From the NCBI GenBank assembly GCA_963708795.1, contig CAVPUH010000012.1, positions 186,001-250,000 of the forward strand: DNA of 64,000 nucleotides, read 5' to 3'. Source of the stretch: DAIQRJ01 sp963708795. GTDB lineage: Bacteria; Actinomycetota; Actinomycetes; Propionibacteriales; DAIQRJ01. Under the pieces are notes generated by a model. It ran no database searches and had not been told where the DNA came from. It saw only the letters and a list, made by a program, of their open reading frames with translations. Shown here piece after piece: positions 46,756-56,373 of this stretch. The first letter of the stretch is position 1; the number at the start of each line of letters is the position of its first letter. The translations under genes were made by a program, and so were the position numbers.

Positions 46756-46797
46756 CGGTCCCGACCGCCGGGCCGCGTCGAGTGTCCCGCGCGGTGA

Positions 46798-47739
46798 TCA
46801 GCCGGTCGCGGCCGGCAGCGGCGGGCCGGCGACGCTGCCGGCGCTGCAGTAGCTACCGGGTGTGTGACCGACGTGGATGATCCGGAGTTCGGCCTCGCGG
46901 TCATCCGCTGGTGCCGGGCGCAACTCGGGATCCGGCGACCAGGTGAACTGCCGGATGTCCGGCCTGGCCGCAGCGTGCTCGGCGAGCGCCAGCGGCATGA
47001 GCCGCAGTCGGCGGTCGATCCACTCCCGGTCCCACGGCCCTTCGGTGATGATCTGCTCGGCCGAACGGAACTCGTAGTAGACCGTCCGGCGCATCCGATT
47101 GCCCTCGGTGGGCGGTGAGCCGTGCACGATCATCACGTCGTGGATGAGCACGTCACCTGCTTCCAGCGGTACCTCGATCGCGCCTGGAAGGTCCCAGCCG
47201 TGACCTTCCTCCAGCGCACAGATGTCAGCAGCCTGACGGTGCGAGCCGGGAACGACCCGGAGGGCGCCGGCCCCCGCCACGGACGCGTCGAGATAGATGT
47301 CGACGTTGAAGATCCGGCTGTGGCGGGGATGGACGGCGTCCTGGTGCCAGTGGATGGGAGCGGCGTCGCCGTCGTCCTTGAACACCATGGACTCATAGGT
47401 CGGGACGAAGTCACGGCCGGCGAGGCTCTCGGCGATACCGAGGATCTCCGGCGACCCGAGCAGTTCCAGCGACGACGGCTCGCCCTTGTCGTGGACGTAG
47501 TCGACCCGGAACATCACTCGCCCGGAGGGCCGATCGGCGAACGCGTAGTCGACTCCCTCGGGGGTGCCGTCGAGGTCACGGCCCGCGGCGATCCACCGGT
47601 CACCGGCGTCGCGCAGGCGAGCCAGCAGGTCAGCCGGGATCCGACCCGGGAGAACCAGATAGCCGTTGTCGTCGTAGAACGCGATCTGCTCCGCGCTCAG
47701 GTGGAAGTCGAGGTTCGGGTCGTCGGCACGGGTCGTCAT
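46798..47739 (-). CDS. Phytanoyl-CoA dioxygenase (PhyH) family protein
   Basis: Fe(II)/2-oxoglutarate-dependent oxygenase-like protein of 313 residues. The iron triad is His132 and Asp134 in HWHQDAVH and His206 in MIVHGSPPTEGNRMRRTVYYEF, with Arg in the same stretch binding 2-oxoglutarate. It therefore has all ligands for activity. It is transcribed away from an AraC-type gene, 52 bp apart, so the regulator likely controls it. The substrate is unknown: members hydroxylate small acids, sugars or lipids. The position amid menaquinone genes may be accidental. Confidence 0.9.
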   Translation of the reverse strand: MTTRADDPNLDFHLSAEQIAFYDDNGYLVLPGRIPADLLARLRDAGDRWIAAGRDLDGTPEGVDYAFADRPSGRVMFRVDYVHDKGEPSSLELLGSPEILGIAESLAGRDFVPTYESMVFKDDGDAAPIHWHQDAVHPRHSRIFNVDIYLDASVAGAGALRVVPGSHRQAADICALEEGHGWDLPGAIEVPLEAGDVLIHDVMIVHGSPPTEGNRMRRTVYYEFRSAEQIITEGPWDREWIDRRLRLMPLALAEHAAARPDIRQFTWSPDPELRPAPADDREAELRIIHVGHTPGSYCSAGSVAGPPLPAATG

Positions 47740-47746
47740 GCGATCG

Positions 47747-47785
47747 ACGTTAGGTCGGTGGAGTCGGGATGTCGTCCGCTATCGT
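47747..47785. promoter_or_regulatory. Divergent leaderless promoters of the PhyH and AraC genes
   Basis: On the minus strand TAACGT (47747-47752) lies seven bases before the PhyH ATG. On the plus strand TATCGT (47780-47785) lies six bases before the AraC ATG at 47792. Both suggest leaderless mRNAs. Fewer than 30 bases separate the two -10 elements, so one bound regulator could act on both. Confidence 0.45.
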
Positions 47786-47791
47786 CGCTTG

Positions 47792-48739
47792 ATGCTCCCG
47801 GATCCTCAGGTCGTCGCTCCCGCCAGAGGCGGCCTGCATCCCGGGTCCCGGCTGGCCGTCCTGGACGACGTGTTCGGGTTCCGGTGCTGGTCCGGCACGC
47901 CGGAGGTGATGGCCGTCGCGCACCGGCACGACGACATCGAGGTGAACGTCGTGGTGGCGGGCGAGCTCACCTACCTGTTCGGCGGGCGGACCGTCCGGAT
48001 CGGCGCGGGGGAGATGGGGGCCTTTTGGGCGGTGATGCCACACCAGCTCGTGGCGACGCGACCAGGCTCGCGCAGTCACTGGCTCACGATTCCGCTGCCG
48101 ATGTTCCTCGGGTGGCCGTTCCCACCCGCCGCCCGGACGTCGCTGCTCGCGGTGCGGCCGCTGATCGGCCGCGCCGGCGCCGACCCGAGCCTCGACCACG
48201 CGGCGTTCGCGCAGTGGGCGGAGGACCTCGGCTCGGGATCGGGCGAGCGACGGAGCGTGGCGGCGCTCGAGATCCAGGCCAGGCTCCGGCGACTGGCCGC
48301 GACCGCGGACGTCACCACGACCGAGCGCAAGGTCGCCGGCGAGCGGACGGGCCCGCCGACCGAGTCGGCGGCGGGGGCGGAGTCCGGGCCCGACGTCATG
48401 GTCGGCCACGCCGCGGCCATGACCGCGTTCGTGGCCACGCACTACGCACAGCCGATCGGCCCGACGGAGATCGCGGGCGCCGTTCACCTGCATCCGCACT
48501 ACGCGATGACGGTGTTCCGCGACGTCGTGGGCACCACCTTGGGTCGCTACCTGAGCGAGTGCCGCGTGGCGCAGGCCCAGCGGCTGCTGGTCACCACCGA
48601 CCTGACGGTCGGTGAGGTAGCGGTCCGGTCCGGCTTCTCCTCGTCCAGCCGCTTCTTCGCGACGTTCGCGCAGGTCAGCGGCACCTCGCCCGGCGCCTAC
48701 CGGCGGCATGCGATGGCCGACTCCACCGGGCCGGTGTGA
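47792..48739 (+). CDS. AraC family transcriptional regulator
   Basis: Regulator of about 315 residues. The N-terminal cupin-like sensing domain includes AHRHDDIEVNVVVAGELTYL near residue 45. The C-terminal pair of helix-turn-helix motifs is visible in IAGAVHLHPHYAMTVFRDVV and TVGEVAVRSGFSSSSRFFATF, ending with the AraC consensus GTSPGAYRR. The ATG at 47792 has a -10 element six bases upstream; an ATG at 47738 would overlap the PhyH start. Divergent to PhyH and 12 bp before menG. Typically such a regulator activates the paired gene when its ligand binds. Confidence 0.88.
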   Translation: MLPDPQVVAPARGGLHPGSRLAVLDDVFGFRCWSGTPEVMAVAHRHDDIEVNVVVAGELTYLFGGRTVRIGAGEMGAFWAVMPHQLVATRPGSRSHWLTIPLPMFLGWPFPPAARTSLLAVRPLIGRAGADPSLDHAAFAQWAEDLGSGSGERRSVAALEIQARLRRLAATADVTTTERKVAGERTGPPTESAAGAESGPDVMVGHAAAMTAFVATHYAQPIGPTEIAGAVHLHPHYAMTVFRDVVGTTLGRYLSECRVAQAQRLLVTTDLTVGEVAVRSGFSSSSRFFATFAQVSGTSPGAYRRHAMADSTGPV

Positions 48740-48751
48740 GAGTTTGTCGGC

Positions 48752-49486
48752 ATGAGCCCCACGCGACGCGATCGCTCGCCCCGCGCCGATCTGGACAAGG
48801 CACCCGAGGACGTCCGGGCCATGTTCGACGGGGTCGCGGCCCGATACGACGTCACCAACGACGTGTTGTCGCTGGGCCAGGACCGGCTCTGGCGGCGCGC
48901 CGTGACGAGCGCGGTGGCGCCCGCCGACGGCGAATTCGTCCTGGACCTCGCGGCCGGGACCGGCGAGTCGAGCCTCCCGATGCGAGCCCGCGGCGCCGAG
49001 GTGATCGCCTGCGACTTCTCCCTCGGCATGCTCCACGTCGGGAAGCGCGCCCACCCCGACCTCGACTACGTGGCCGGCGACGCCCTGAACCTCCCCTTCG
49101 CCGACGACACGTTCGACGCGGTGACGATCTCGTTCGGGCTGCGCAACGTCGCGTCGACGCCGCTCGCCCTGGCCGAACTGCTCCGCGTCACCCAACCCGG
49201 TGGACGGGTCGTGATCTGTGAGTTCTCGCACCCGACGTTCGGGCCGTTCCGGACGGTCTACGAGCGGTATCTGATGCGCGCGCTCCCGTCGATCGCAGAA
49301 CTCGTGTCGTCGGCGCCCGCGGCCTATGACTACCTGGCCGAGTCGATCCAGGCCTGGCCGGACCAAGCCCAGCTCGCGACGTTGATGGAGCAGGCCGGGT
49401 GGGACGCCCCCGCCTGGCGGAATCTCTCCGGCGGGATCGTCGCCCTCCACCGCGGCCACAAGCCGGCGTCGACTCCGACGGCCTGA
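48752..49486 (+). CDS. menG: Demethylmenaquinone methyltransferase
   Basis: SAM-dependent methyltransferase (UbiE/MenG family) of 244 residues that performs the last step of menaquinone synthesis. The SAM motif is FVLDLAAGTGESSL near residue 63, then ISFGLRNVA and PGGRVVICEFSHPTF, which are UbiE/MenG signatures, the latter including the family EFS. It begins 12 bp after the AraC gene and is followed by 287 bp without a gene. With menA, menC, menD, menE and menF it makes up nearly the whole pathway; menB and the thioesterase step are not in the window. Confidence 0.94.
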   Translation: MSPTRRDRSPRADLDKAPEDVRAMFDGVAARYDVTNDVLSLGQDRLWRRAVTSAVAPADGEFVLDLAAGTGESSLPMRARGAEVIACDFSLGMLHVGKRAHPDLDYVAGDALNLPFADDTFDAVTISFGLRNVASTPLALAELLRVTQPGGRVVICEFSHPTFGPFRTVYERYLMRALPSIAELVSSAPAAYDYLAESIQAWPDQAQLATLMEQAGWDAPAWRNLSGGIVALHRGHKPASTPTA

Positions 49487-49506
49487 TCCACCTTCCCCGC
49501 GGCCGC

Positions 49507-49542
49507 TTTTCACAACATCACGGTGTCTTTTTCACAACATCG
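49507..49542 (+). repeat. Direct repeat of TTTTCACAACATC
   Basis: TTTTCACAACATC occurs at 49507-49519 and 49529-49541, 22 bp apart, about two helical turns. Each holds the TTCACA half-site of the Rex operator but without a matching left half. It is in the 287-bp gap after menG, so may be a regulatory array. Confidence 0.45.
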
Positions 49543-49639
49543 CAATGCGCTAAATCTCCTTCTCAGCAAGCGTTCTACCGTGCCGTGAACGTCGCGTCGA
49601 GGACGCCGCGATCTGGTGACCTGGGTGAGCCGAACGTCG

Positions 49640-49677
49640 TAGACTGCCCTTCGCCGGCGTTCGTGAACTTCTTCACA
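49640..49677 (+). promoter_or_regulatory. menJ-nuo promoter followed by a Rex-type operator
   Basis: TAGACT at 49640-49645 is a likely -10, with GTGACC at 49616-49621 as a possible -35 (18 bp). CGTGAACTTCTTCACA at 49662-49677 has perfect five-base arms GTGAA and TTCAC with the four-base spacer of the Rex operator, agreeing at 12 of 16 positions with the consensus as remembered. It falls about 10-25 bases after the expected transcription start, where a repressor would act. It is 96 bp before the menJ ATG. In S. coelicolor Rex also controls nuo. Confidence 0.6.
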
Positions 49678-49773
49678 TGCATTCGGCGAGTCACCCGGAA
49701 CGGCCGCACAGCACAGCACGGAACGACCGCCCGTCAGCACCGCGGAACGCGATCACAGTTGGGGAGGCACGCG

Positions 49774-51051
49774 ATGTCACGGCCCGCAGATGCGGACGCC
49801 GACGTCATCGTCGTCGGCGCCGGTCCCTCCGGCGCTACTGCCGCCTACCATCTCGCCCGGGCCGGGCTGTCCGTCCTGCTGCTGGAGAAGACGGCGTTCC
49901 CCCGGGAGAAGGTGTGCGGCGACGGCCTCACCCCGCGGGCGACCGCCCAGCTGATCCGGCTCGGCATCGACGTCTCCGAGGACGCGGGCTGGCTGCACAA
50001 CAAGGGCCTTCGCATCTACGGCGGCGGCATGCGGCTGCACCTGGAGTGGCCGGAGCTCGGCGACTACCCCGGCTACGGCCTCGTGCGGACCCGCCTCGAC
50101 CTCGACGAGCAACTCGCACGCCACGCCCAGAAGGCAGGCGCGCAGCTCTACGAGCGCTGCACGGTCACCGGGCCGGTCACCGACGAGCAGACGGGTCGCA
50201 TCGTCGGAGTGACCGCCCGGCACGAAGGCGGCAGCGAGGTCACCTACCGGTCCCGGGTCGTCATCGCGGCCGACGGCAACTCCTCCCGGCTCGCCATCGC
50301 GCGCGGACTCCAGCGCCAGGACAAGCGCCCGATGGGGGTGGCCGTCCGCACCTACTTCACCAGCCCGCGGACCCACGACGACTGGCTCGAGTCCTGGCTC
50401 GAACTCTGGGACGGCAAGCCCAACGAGGGCGCCCTGATGCCCGGTTACGGGTGGATCTTCGGCATGGGCGACGGCACGTCGAACGTCGGCCTCGGCATCC
50501 TCAACACCTCGAGCGCGTTCGGCCGGGTGGACTACAAGGACCTGCTCCGCCGGTGGCTCGACCACGTGCCGCCGGAGTGGCAGTACACCCCCGAGTTCCA
50601 GGTCGGGCCGATCCGCGGTGCCGCACTGCCGATGGGGTTCAACCGCAAGCCCCACTACGACCGCGGGCTCGTCCTCGTCGGCGACGCCGGCGGCATGGTG
50701 AACCCGTTCAACGGCGAAGGCATCGCCTACGGGATGCAGTCCGGTGAGATCGCGGCCGATGTCATCGCGTCCGCCCTGGCCCGCGACAACGCCGCCGCGC
50801 AGGAGATGGCCCTCGCGCGCTACCCGCAGCTGATGGCCGAAGCGCTCGGTGGGTACTACACGCTCGGCGGGGTGTTCGTGAAGCTGATCGGGAACCCGAA
50901 AGTCATGCAGATCGCCACCCGCCACGGGCTGCCGCGGCCGTTGCTGATGAAGTTCACGTTGAAGTTGCTCGCGAACCTGTACGAACCGCGTGGCGGTGAC
51001 GCGGCCGACCGGCTGATCTCCGCACTCACGAAGCTGGTGCCGGCCGCATGA
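49774..51051 (+). CDS. Geranylgeranyl reductase family FAD protein (MenJ-like)
   Basis: Flavoprotein of 425 residues that reduces isoprenoid double bonds, most likely in the side chain of menaquinone as MenJ does in mycobacteria. FAD is bound at DVIVVGAGPSGATAAYHL; the family motifs PREKVCGDGLTPRA and YGWIFGMGDG follow, and LVGDAGGMVNPFNGEGIAYG holds the second flavin contact. The ATG at 49774 has GGGGAGG six bases upstream, and replaces a longer non-coding frame. It is 55 bp before nuoA and should be in the nuo transcript, coupling quinone tailoring with complex I. Reduction of other polyprenyl lipids is an alternative. Confidence 0.91.
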   Translation: MSRPADADADVIVVGAGPSGATAAYHLARAGLSVLLLEKTAFPREKVCGDGLTPRATAQLIRLGIDVSEDAGWLHNKGLRIYGGGMRLHLEWPELGDYPGYGLVRTRLDLDEQLARHAQKAGAQLYERCTVTGPVTDEQTGRIVGVTARHEGGSEVTYRSRVVIAADGNSSRLAIARGLQRQDKRPMGVAVRTYFTSPRTHDDWLESWLELWDGKPNEGALMPGYGWIFGMGDGTSNVGLGILNTSSAFGRVDYKDLLRRWLDHVPPEWQYTPEFQVGPIRGAALPMGFNRKPHYDRGLVLVGDAGGMVNPFNGEGIAYGMQSGEIAADVIASALARDNAAAQEMALARYPQLMAEALGGYYTLGGVFVKLIGNPKVMQIATRHGLPRPLLMKFTLKLLANLYEPRGGDAADRLISALTKLVPAA

Positions 51052-51106
51052 ACGGCGCCGTCACCGCAGTACGCACCGGCACGACTCGACCCGAGGGGAG
51101 CCTTCG

Positions 51107-51475
51107 GTGAACAACGACCTCTACCTGCCTGTGGTGTTCCTGGCCCTGATCGGAGGGGGCTTCGCGGTCTTCTCGGTCGTCGCCGGGGCCATCTCGGGGG
51201 GGCCGAAGCGCTACAACCGGGCGAAGGCGGACTCCTACGAGTGCGGCATCGAGCCGAGCCCACATCCCACGGGCGGCGGGCGTTTCCCGGTGAAGTACTA
51301 CATCACCGCGATGCTCTTCATCGTGTTCGACATCGAGATCGTCTTCCTCTACCCGTGGGCGGTCGCCTTCGACCGGATGGGGATGTTCGGGCTGATCGAG
51401 ATGGTGCTGTTCATCCTCACCGTCTTCGTCGCGTACGCCTATGTCTGGCGACGCGGCGGCCTCGAGTGGGACTGA
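51107..51475 (+). CDS. nuoA: NADH-quinone oxidoreductase subunit A
   Basis: Small membrane subunit of complex I, 122 residues with three hydrophobic helices, beginning YLPVVFLALIGGGFAVFSVV. The conserved loop is DSYECGIEPSPHPTGGGRFP, where ECG and the polar loop take part in quinone-site movements, and FIVFDIEIVFLYPWA in helix 2. GTG at 51107 is preceded by GAGGGGAG. It opens the nuo run, followed by a 54-bp gap to nuoB, which in this window is one of only two larger gaps in the operon. Confidence 0.95.
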   Translation: MNNDLYLPVVFLALIGGGFAVFSVVAGAISGGPKRYNRAKADSYECGIEPSPHPTGGGRFPVKYYITAMLFIVFDIEIVFLYPWAVAFDRMGMFGLIEMVLFILTVFVAYAYVWRRGGLEWD

Positions 51476-51529
51476 TCGACATGCGAGATGCGGATCGGCA
51501 CGTGGTAGAGCGAGAGGAAGCGGCCTGAC

Positions 51530-52084
51530 ATGGGTATCGAGGAGAAGCTCCCCAGCGGTGTGCTGCTCAGCACCGTCGAGGGTGTGGTCGGCTACTTCCG
51601 CAAGGCGTCGTTCTGGCCGGCCACCTTCGGGTTGGCCTGCTGCGCGATCGAGATGATGACCTACGGTGCGCCGGTGTACGACTCGGGTCGCTGGGGTCAG
51701 GAGGTCTTCCGGGCCAGCCCGCGCCAGGCCGACCTGATGATCGTCGCCGGCCGGGTGAGCCAGAAGATGGCCCCGGTGCTGCGCCAGATCTACGACCAGA
51801 TGCCCAACCCCAAGTACGTGCTCGCTATGGGTGTCTGCGCCAGCTCGGGCGGCATGTTCAACAACTACGCGATCGTCCAGGGCGTCGACCACGTCGTGCC
51901 CGTGGACATGTACCTGCCGGGCTGTCCACCGCGCCCGGAGATGCTGATCGACGCGATGTTCAAACTGATGGACAAGGTGCAGCACGCGCCGCTCGGCTCG
52001 AACCGCGAGGCCGCGGAGCTCGAGCGGGAGCAGCGTCAGCTCGAGGCCATGCCCACCGAGTTGATGAAGGGGCTCATGCGGTGA
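51530..52084 (+). CDS. nuoB: NADH-quinone oxidoreductase subunit B
   Basis: Peripheral subunit, 184 residues, carrying the terminal iron-sulfur cluster N2 that reduces quinone. The four cysteines are in FGLACCAIEMM (two adjacent), MGVCASSGGMF and YLPGCPPRPEM. The last 30 residues are polar. The ATG at 51530 is preceded by AGCGGCC and a weak site; the gap from nuoA is 54 bp. It overlaps nuoC by four bases (GTGA). Confidence 0.97.
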   Translation: MGIEEKLPSGVLLSTVEGVVGYFRKASFWPATFGLACCAIEMMTYGAPVYDSGRWGQEVFRASPRQADLMIVAGRVSQKMAPVLRQIYDQMPNPKYVLAMGVCASSGGMFNNYAIVQGVDHVVPVDMYLPGCPPRPEMLIDAMFKLMDKVQHAPLGSNREAAELEREQRQLEAMPTELMKGLMR

Positions 52085-52845
52085 CCGGCCACGACTCGAA
52101 GCAGGAGCCCGGCGCCACCCCGGTCGGGAGCAGCGCCGCGGAGGCCGAGCAGGAGAACCTGCCCGAGCGCGCCCCCGGACCCGACGCCGAGGCGATCGAC
52201 GTCCGCCGGGGCATGTTCGGTGTCCGCGGCACCGGGGACACCACCGGGTACGGCGGCCTGGTCCGCACCGTCGCGCTGCCTGGTGGGAGTGAGCGGCCCT
52301 ACGGCGGCTGGTTCGACTCCACGGCCGATCGGCTGGGCACCGCGCTGGCCGAGCAGGAGATCGACTTCGGGTCCGCGATCGAGAAGATCGTCGTCGACCG
52401 CGGCGAGATCACCTTCCACGTCCGCCGTAGCTTCCTGCCCGGGGTGGCCAAGACCCTGCGTGACGACGACGCACTGCGGTTCGAGCTGCTGTCGAGCCTG
52501 TCCGGCGTGCACTACCCCCACGACCTCGGCCGCGAGCTGCACGTCTGCTACGAACTGACCTCGCTGACACACAACCGCCGCATCCGGGTCGAGGTGTCCT
52601 GCCCGGACGACGACGCCACGATCCCGTCGCTGACGCCCACGTACCCGACGGCGGACTGGCAGGAGCGGGAGACGTACGACTTCTTCGGCGTGGACTTCAC
52701 CGGGCACCCCGCGCTGACCCGCATCGAGATGCCGGACGACTGGCCCGGTCACCCTCAGCGCAAGGACTACCCGCTGGGCGGGATCCCGGTCGAGTACAAG
52801 GGCGCGACGGTTCCGCCGCCCGACGACAGGAGGTCGTACAACTGA
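52081..52845 (+). CDS. nuoC: NADH-quinone oxidoreductase subunit C
   Basis: Peripheral 30-kDa subunit without cofactor, 254 residues. The first 70 residues are a variable acidic extension. The conserved part ends in the family signature ERETYDFFGVDFTGHPALTR and then DDWPGHPQRKDYPLGG. GTG at 52081 overlaps nuoB. It overlaps nuoD by one base. nuoC and nuoD are separate here, not joined as in E. coli. Confidence 0.96.
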   Translation: MTGHDSKQEPGATPVGSSAAEAEQENLPERAPGPDAEAIDVRRGMFGVRGTGDTTGYGGLVRTVALPGGSERPYGGWFDSTADRLGTALAEQEIDFGSAIEKIVVDRGEITFHVRRSFLPGVAKTLRDDDALRFELLSSLSGVHYPHDLGRELHVCYELTSLTHNRRIRVEVSCPDDDATIPSLTPTYPTADWQERETYDFFGVDFTGHPALTRIEMPDDWPGHPQRKDYPLGGIPVEYKGATVPPPDDRRSYN

Positions 52846-54218
52846 TGACTGCCACCACCGACAGCCCCGCAGCCGCGGGCGCCAACTCCTTCCACTCGAC
52901 GACCGGGGCCTCCGACGCCGACGACGGCCGCACCTTCACCGTCACCGGGCAGGACTGGGACTCCGTCACCGACGGTCTCCTCGGCACGGACGAAGAGCGC
53001 GTGATCGTCAACATGGGCCCGCAGCACCCGTCCACGCACGGCGTGCTCCGACTGATCCTCGAGCTCGAGGGCGAGACGGTGCGCGACACCCGCGCCGGCA
53101 TCGGCTACCTGCACACCGGCATCGAGAAGAACATGGAGTTCCGCTCCTGGACCCAGGGCGTCACCTTCGTGACCCGCGCCGACTATCTCGCGCCGCTGTT
53201 CAACGAGGCCGCCTACGTGGGTGCCGTCGAGAAGCTGCTCGGCATCGCCGACGACGTGCCCCGGCGTGCGCTCGACATCCGCATCATGATGATGGAGCTC
53301 AACCGCATCGCCAGCCACCTCGTGGCCATCGCCACCGGCGGCATGGAGATCGGTGCCCTCACCGTCATGACGATCGGCTTCCGGGACCGCGAGAAGATCC
53401 TGGACGTCTTCGAGACCATCACCGGGCTCCGGATGAACATGGCCTACATCCGTCCGGGCGGGGTGTCGACCGACCTGCCCGAGGGCGGCCTCGAGAAGGT
53501 GCGCGAATGCGTGGCCTGGCTCGAGGAGTACCTCCCGGAGTACGCCGACCTGTGCAACGAGAACCCGATCTTCAAGGGCCGCCTCCAGCACGTCGGGTAC
53601 CTCGACCTGTCCGGATGCCTCGCGCTCGGTGCCACCGGGCCGATCGTCCGCGCCACCGGCTACCCGCACGACCTGCGCAAGAGCCAGCCCTACTGGGGCT
53701 ACGACACCTACGACTTCGAGGTCTGCACCCAGGACACGAAGGACGCGTACGGCCGGTTCCTCGTGCGCCAGGCTGAGATGTGGGAGTCGCTGAAGATCGT
53801 CAAGCAGGCGGTCGCCCGGCTGGAGCAGAGCGCGGGCGAGCCGATCATGGTGGCCGACCGCAAGATCGCCTGGCCGGCGCAGCTGTCGGTGAGCTCGGAC
53901 GGCCAGGGCAACTCACTCGAGCACATCCGCCACATCATGGGCGAGTCGATGGAAGCCCTCATCCACCACTTCAAGCTCGTCACCGAAGGCTTCCGGGTGC
54001 CGCCGGGCCAGGTGTACTTCGCCATCGAGTCCCCGCGTGGGGAGCTGGGTTGCCACGCGGTGTCCGACGGCGGCACCAGGCCGTACCGGGTCCACCTGCG
54101 GGACCCCTCGTTCGTCAACCTGCAGTCGGCATCGGCCATGTGCGAGGGCGCCATGATCGCCGACGTCATCGTCGCCGTCGCCAGCATCGACCCGGTCATG
54201 GGTGGAGTGGACCGTTGA
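52845..54218 (+). CDS. nuoD: NADH-quinone oxidoreductase subunit D
   Basis: Peripheral 49-kDa subunit that forms the quinone-binding pocket with NuoB, 457 residues. Signatures are MGPQHPSTHGVLRLILELEG, TGIEKNMEFRSW and ESPRGELGCHAVSDGG at residue 400; the quinone-contact His and Tyr equivalents lie in HPSTHG and near AAYVGAVEKL. An AGGAGG site is 11 bases before the ATG. It overlaps nuoE by four bases (TTGA). Confidence 0.97.
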   Translation: MTATTDSPAAAGANSFHSTTGASDADDGRTFTVTGQDWDSVTDGLLGTDEERVIVNMGPQHPSTHGVLRLILELEGETVRDTRAGIGYLHTGIEKNMEFRSWTQGVTFVTRADYLAPLFNEAAYVGAVEKLLGIADDVPRRALDIRIMMMELNRIASHLVAIATGGMEIGALTVMTIGFRDREKILDVFETITGLRMNMAYIRPGGVSTDLPEGGLEKVRECVAWLEEYLPEYADLCNENPIFKGRLQHVGYLDLSGCLALGATGPIVRATGYPHDLRKSQPYWGYDTYDFEVCTQDTKDAYGRFLVRQAEMWESLKIVKQAVARLEQSAGEPIMVADRKIAWPAQLSVSSDGQGNSLEHIRHIMGESMEALIHHFKLVTEGFRVPPGQVYFAIESPRGELGCHAVSDGGTRPYRVHLRDPSFVNLQSASAMCEGAMIADVIVAVASIDPVMGGVDR

Positions 54219-55062
54219 TCACCGAAGAGACTCGCGCCGAGATGCGCACGCTGATGGCCCGCTACCCGCAGCCGCGATCGGCGCTGCTCCCGATGCTGCA
54301 CCTGGTGCAGAGCGCGGAGGGGCTCGTGTCACCGGCCGGCATCGAGGCCTGCTCCGAGGAGCTGGACATCACCGCGGCCGAGGTGGCGGCGGTCGCGACG
54401 TTCTACACGATGTACAAGCGTCACCCGGTCGGCGACTACCACGTCGGCGTCTGCACGAACACCCTCTGTGCGGTCATGGGCGGCGACGCCATCCTCGAAC
54501 GGCTCGAGGAGCACCTCGGCATCGGCAACGACGAGACCACCGACGACGGCAAGATCAGCCTCGAGCACATCGAGTGCAACGCGGCCTGCGACTACGCGCC
54601 GGTGATGACCGTCAACTGGGAGTTCCTCGACAACCAGACGCCCGATTCGGCCGTCCAGCTGGTCGACGACCTCCGGGCCGGCGTCGAGCGTTCGGCCACC
54701 CGCGGCGCGCGGCTCTGCACCTGGCGCCAGGCCGAGCGTGTCCTGGCGGGCTTCCCCGACGGCCGCGCCGACGAGGGCCCGACCGCCGGGGTGCCGAGCC
54801 TGGCGGGACTGGTGCTGGCCCACGAACACGGCTGGACCTCGGGGGCGGCACCGTATGAGGAGACCGACACGTCCGGCGCGGCGAACGGTGTCGGCGACGT
54901 CCGGGTCGGCACTCCGGCCGCGCCCGGCCGCGCCGAGCAGGAGACGACGCAGGCGGATGTGGGAGCCGGCGCCGGGTCGGGTCACCCCGACATCCGCTCG
55001 GACGCGCCGGCGGACGACACGGCGACGCACGACGACAGCCCGACGACCTCCGAGGAGTCCTC

Positions 55063-55066
<4 letters not shown>
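54215..55066 (+). CDS. nuoE: NADH-quinone oxidoreductase subunit E with long acidic tail
   Basis: Subunit of the NADH-dehydrogenase module with a [2Fe-2S] cluster, 283 residues. The cluster ligands are in VGVCTNTLCAVMGG and HIECNAACDYAPVM (CxxxxC then CxxxC). The start is TTG 54215, overlapping the nuoD stop; an ATG at 54242 is possible. After residue 195 comes a tail of some 90 residues rich in Ala, Thr, Asp and Glu without any domain, absent from E. coli NuoE. It overlaps nuoF by four bases. Confidence 0.95.
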
Positions 55067-56369
<1,303 letters not shown>

Positions 56370-56373
<4 letters not shown>

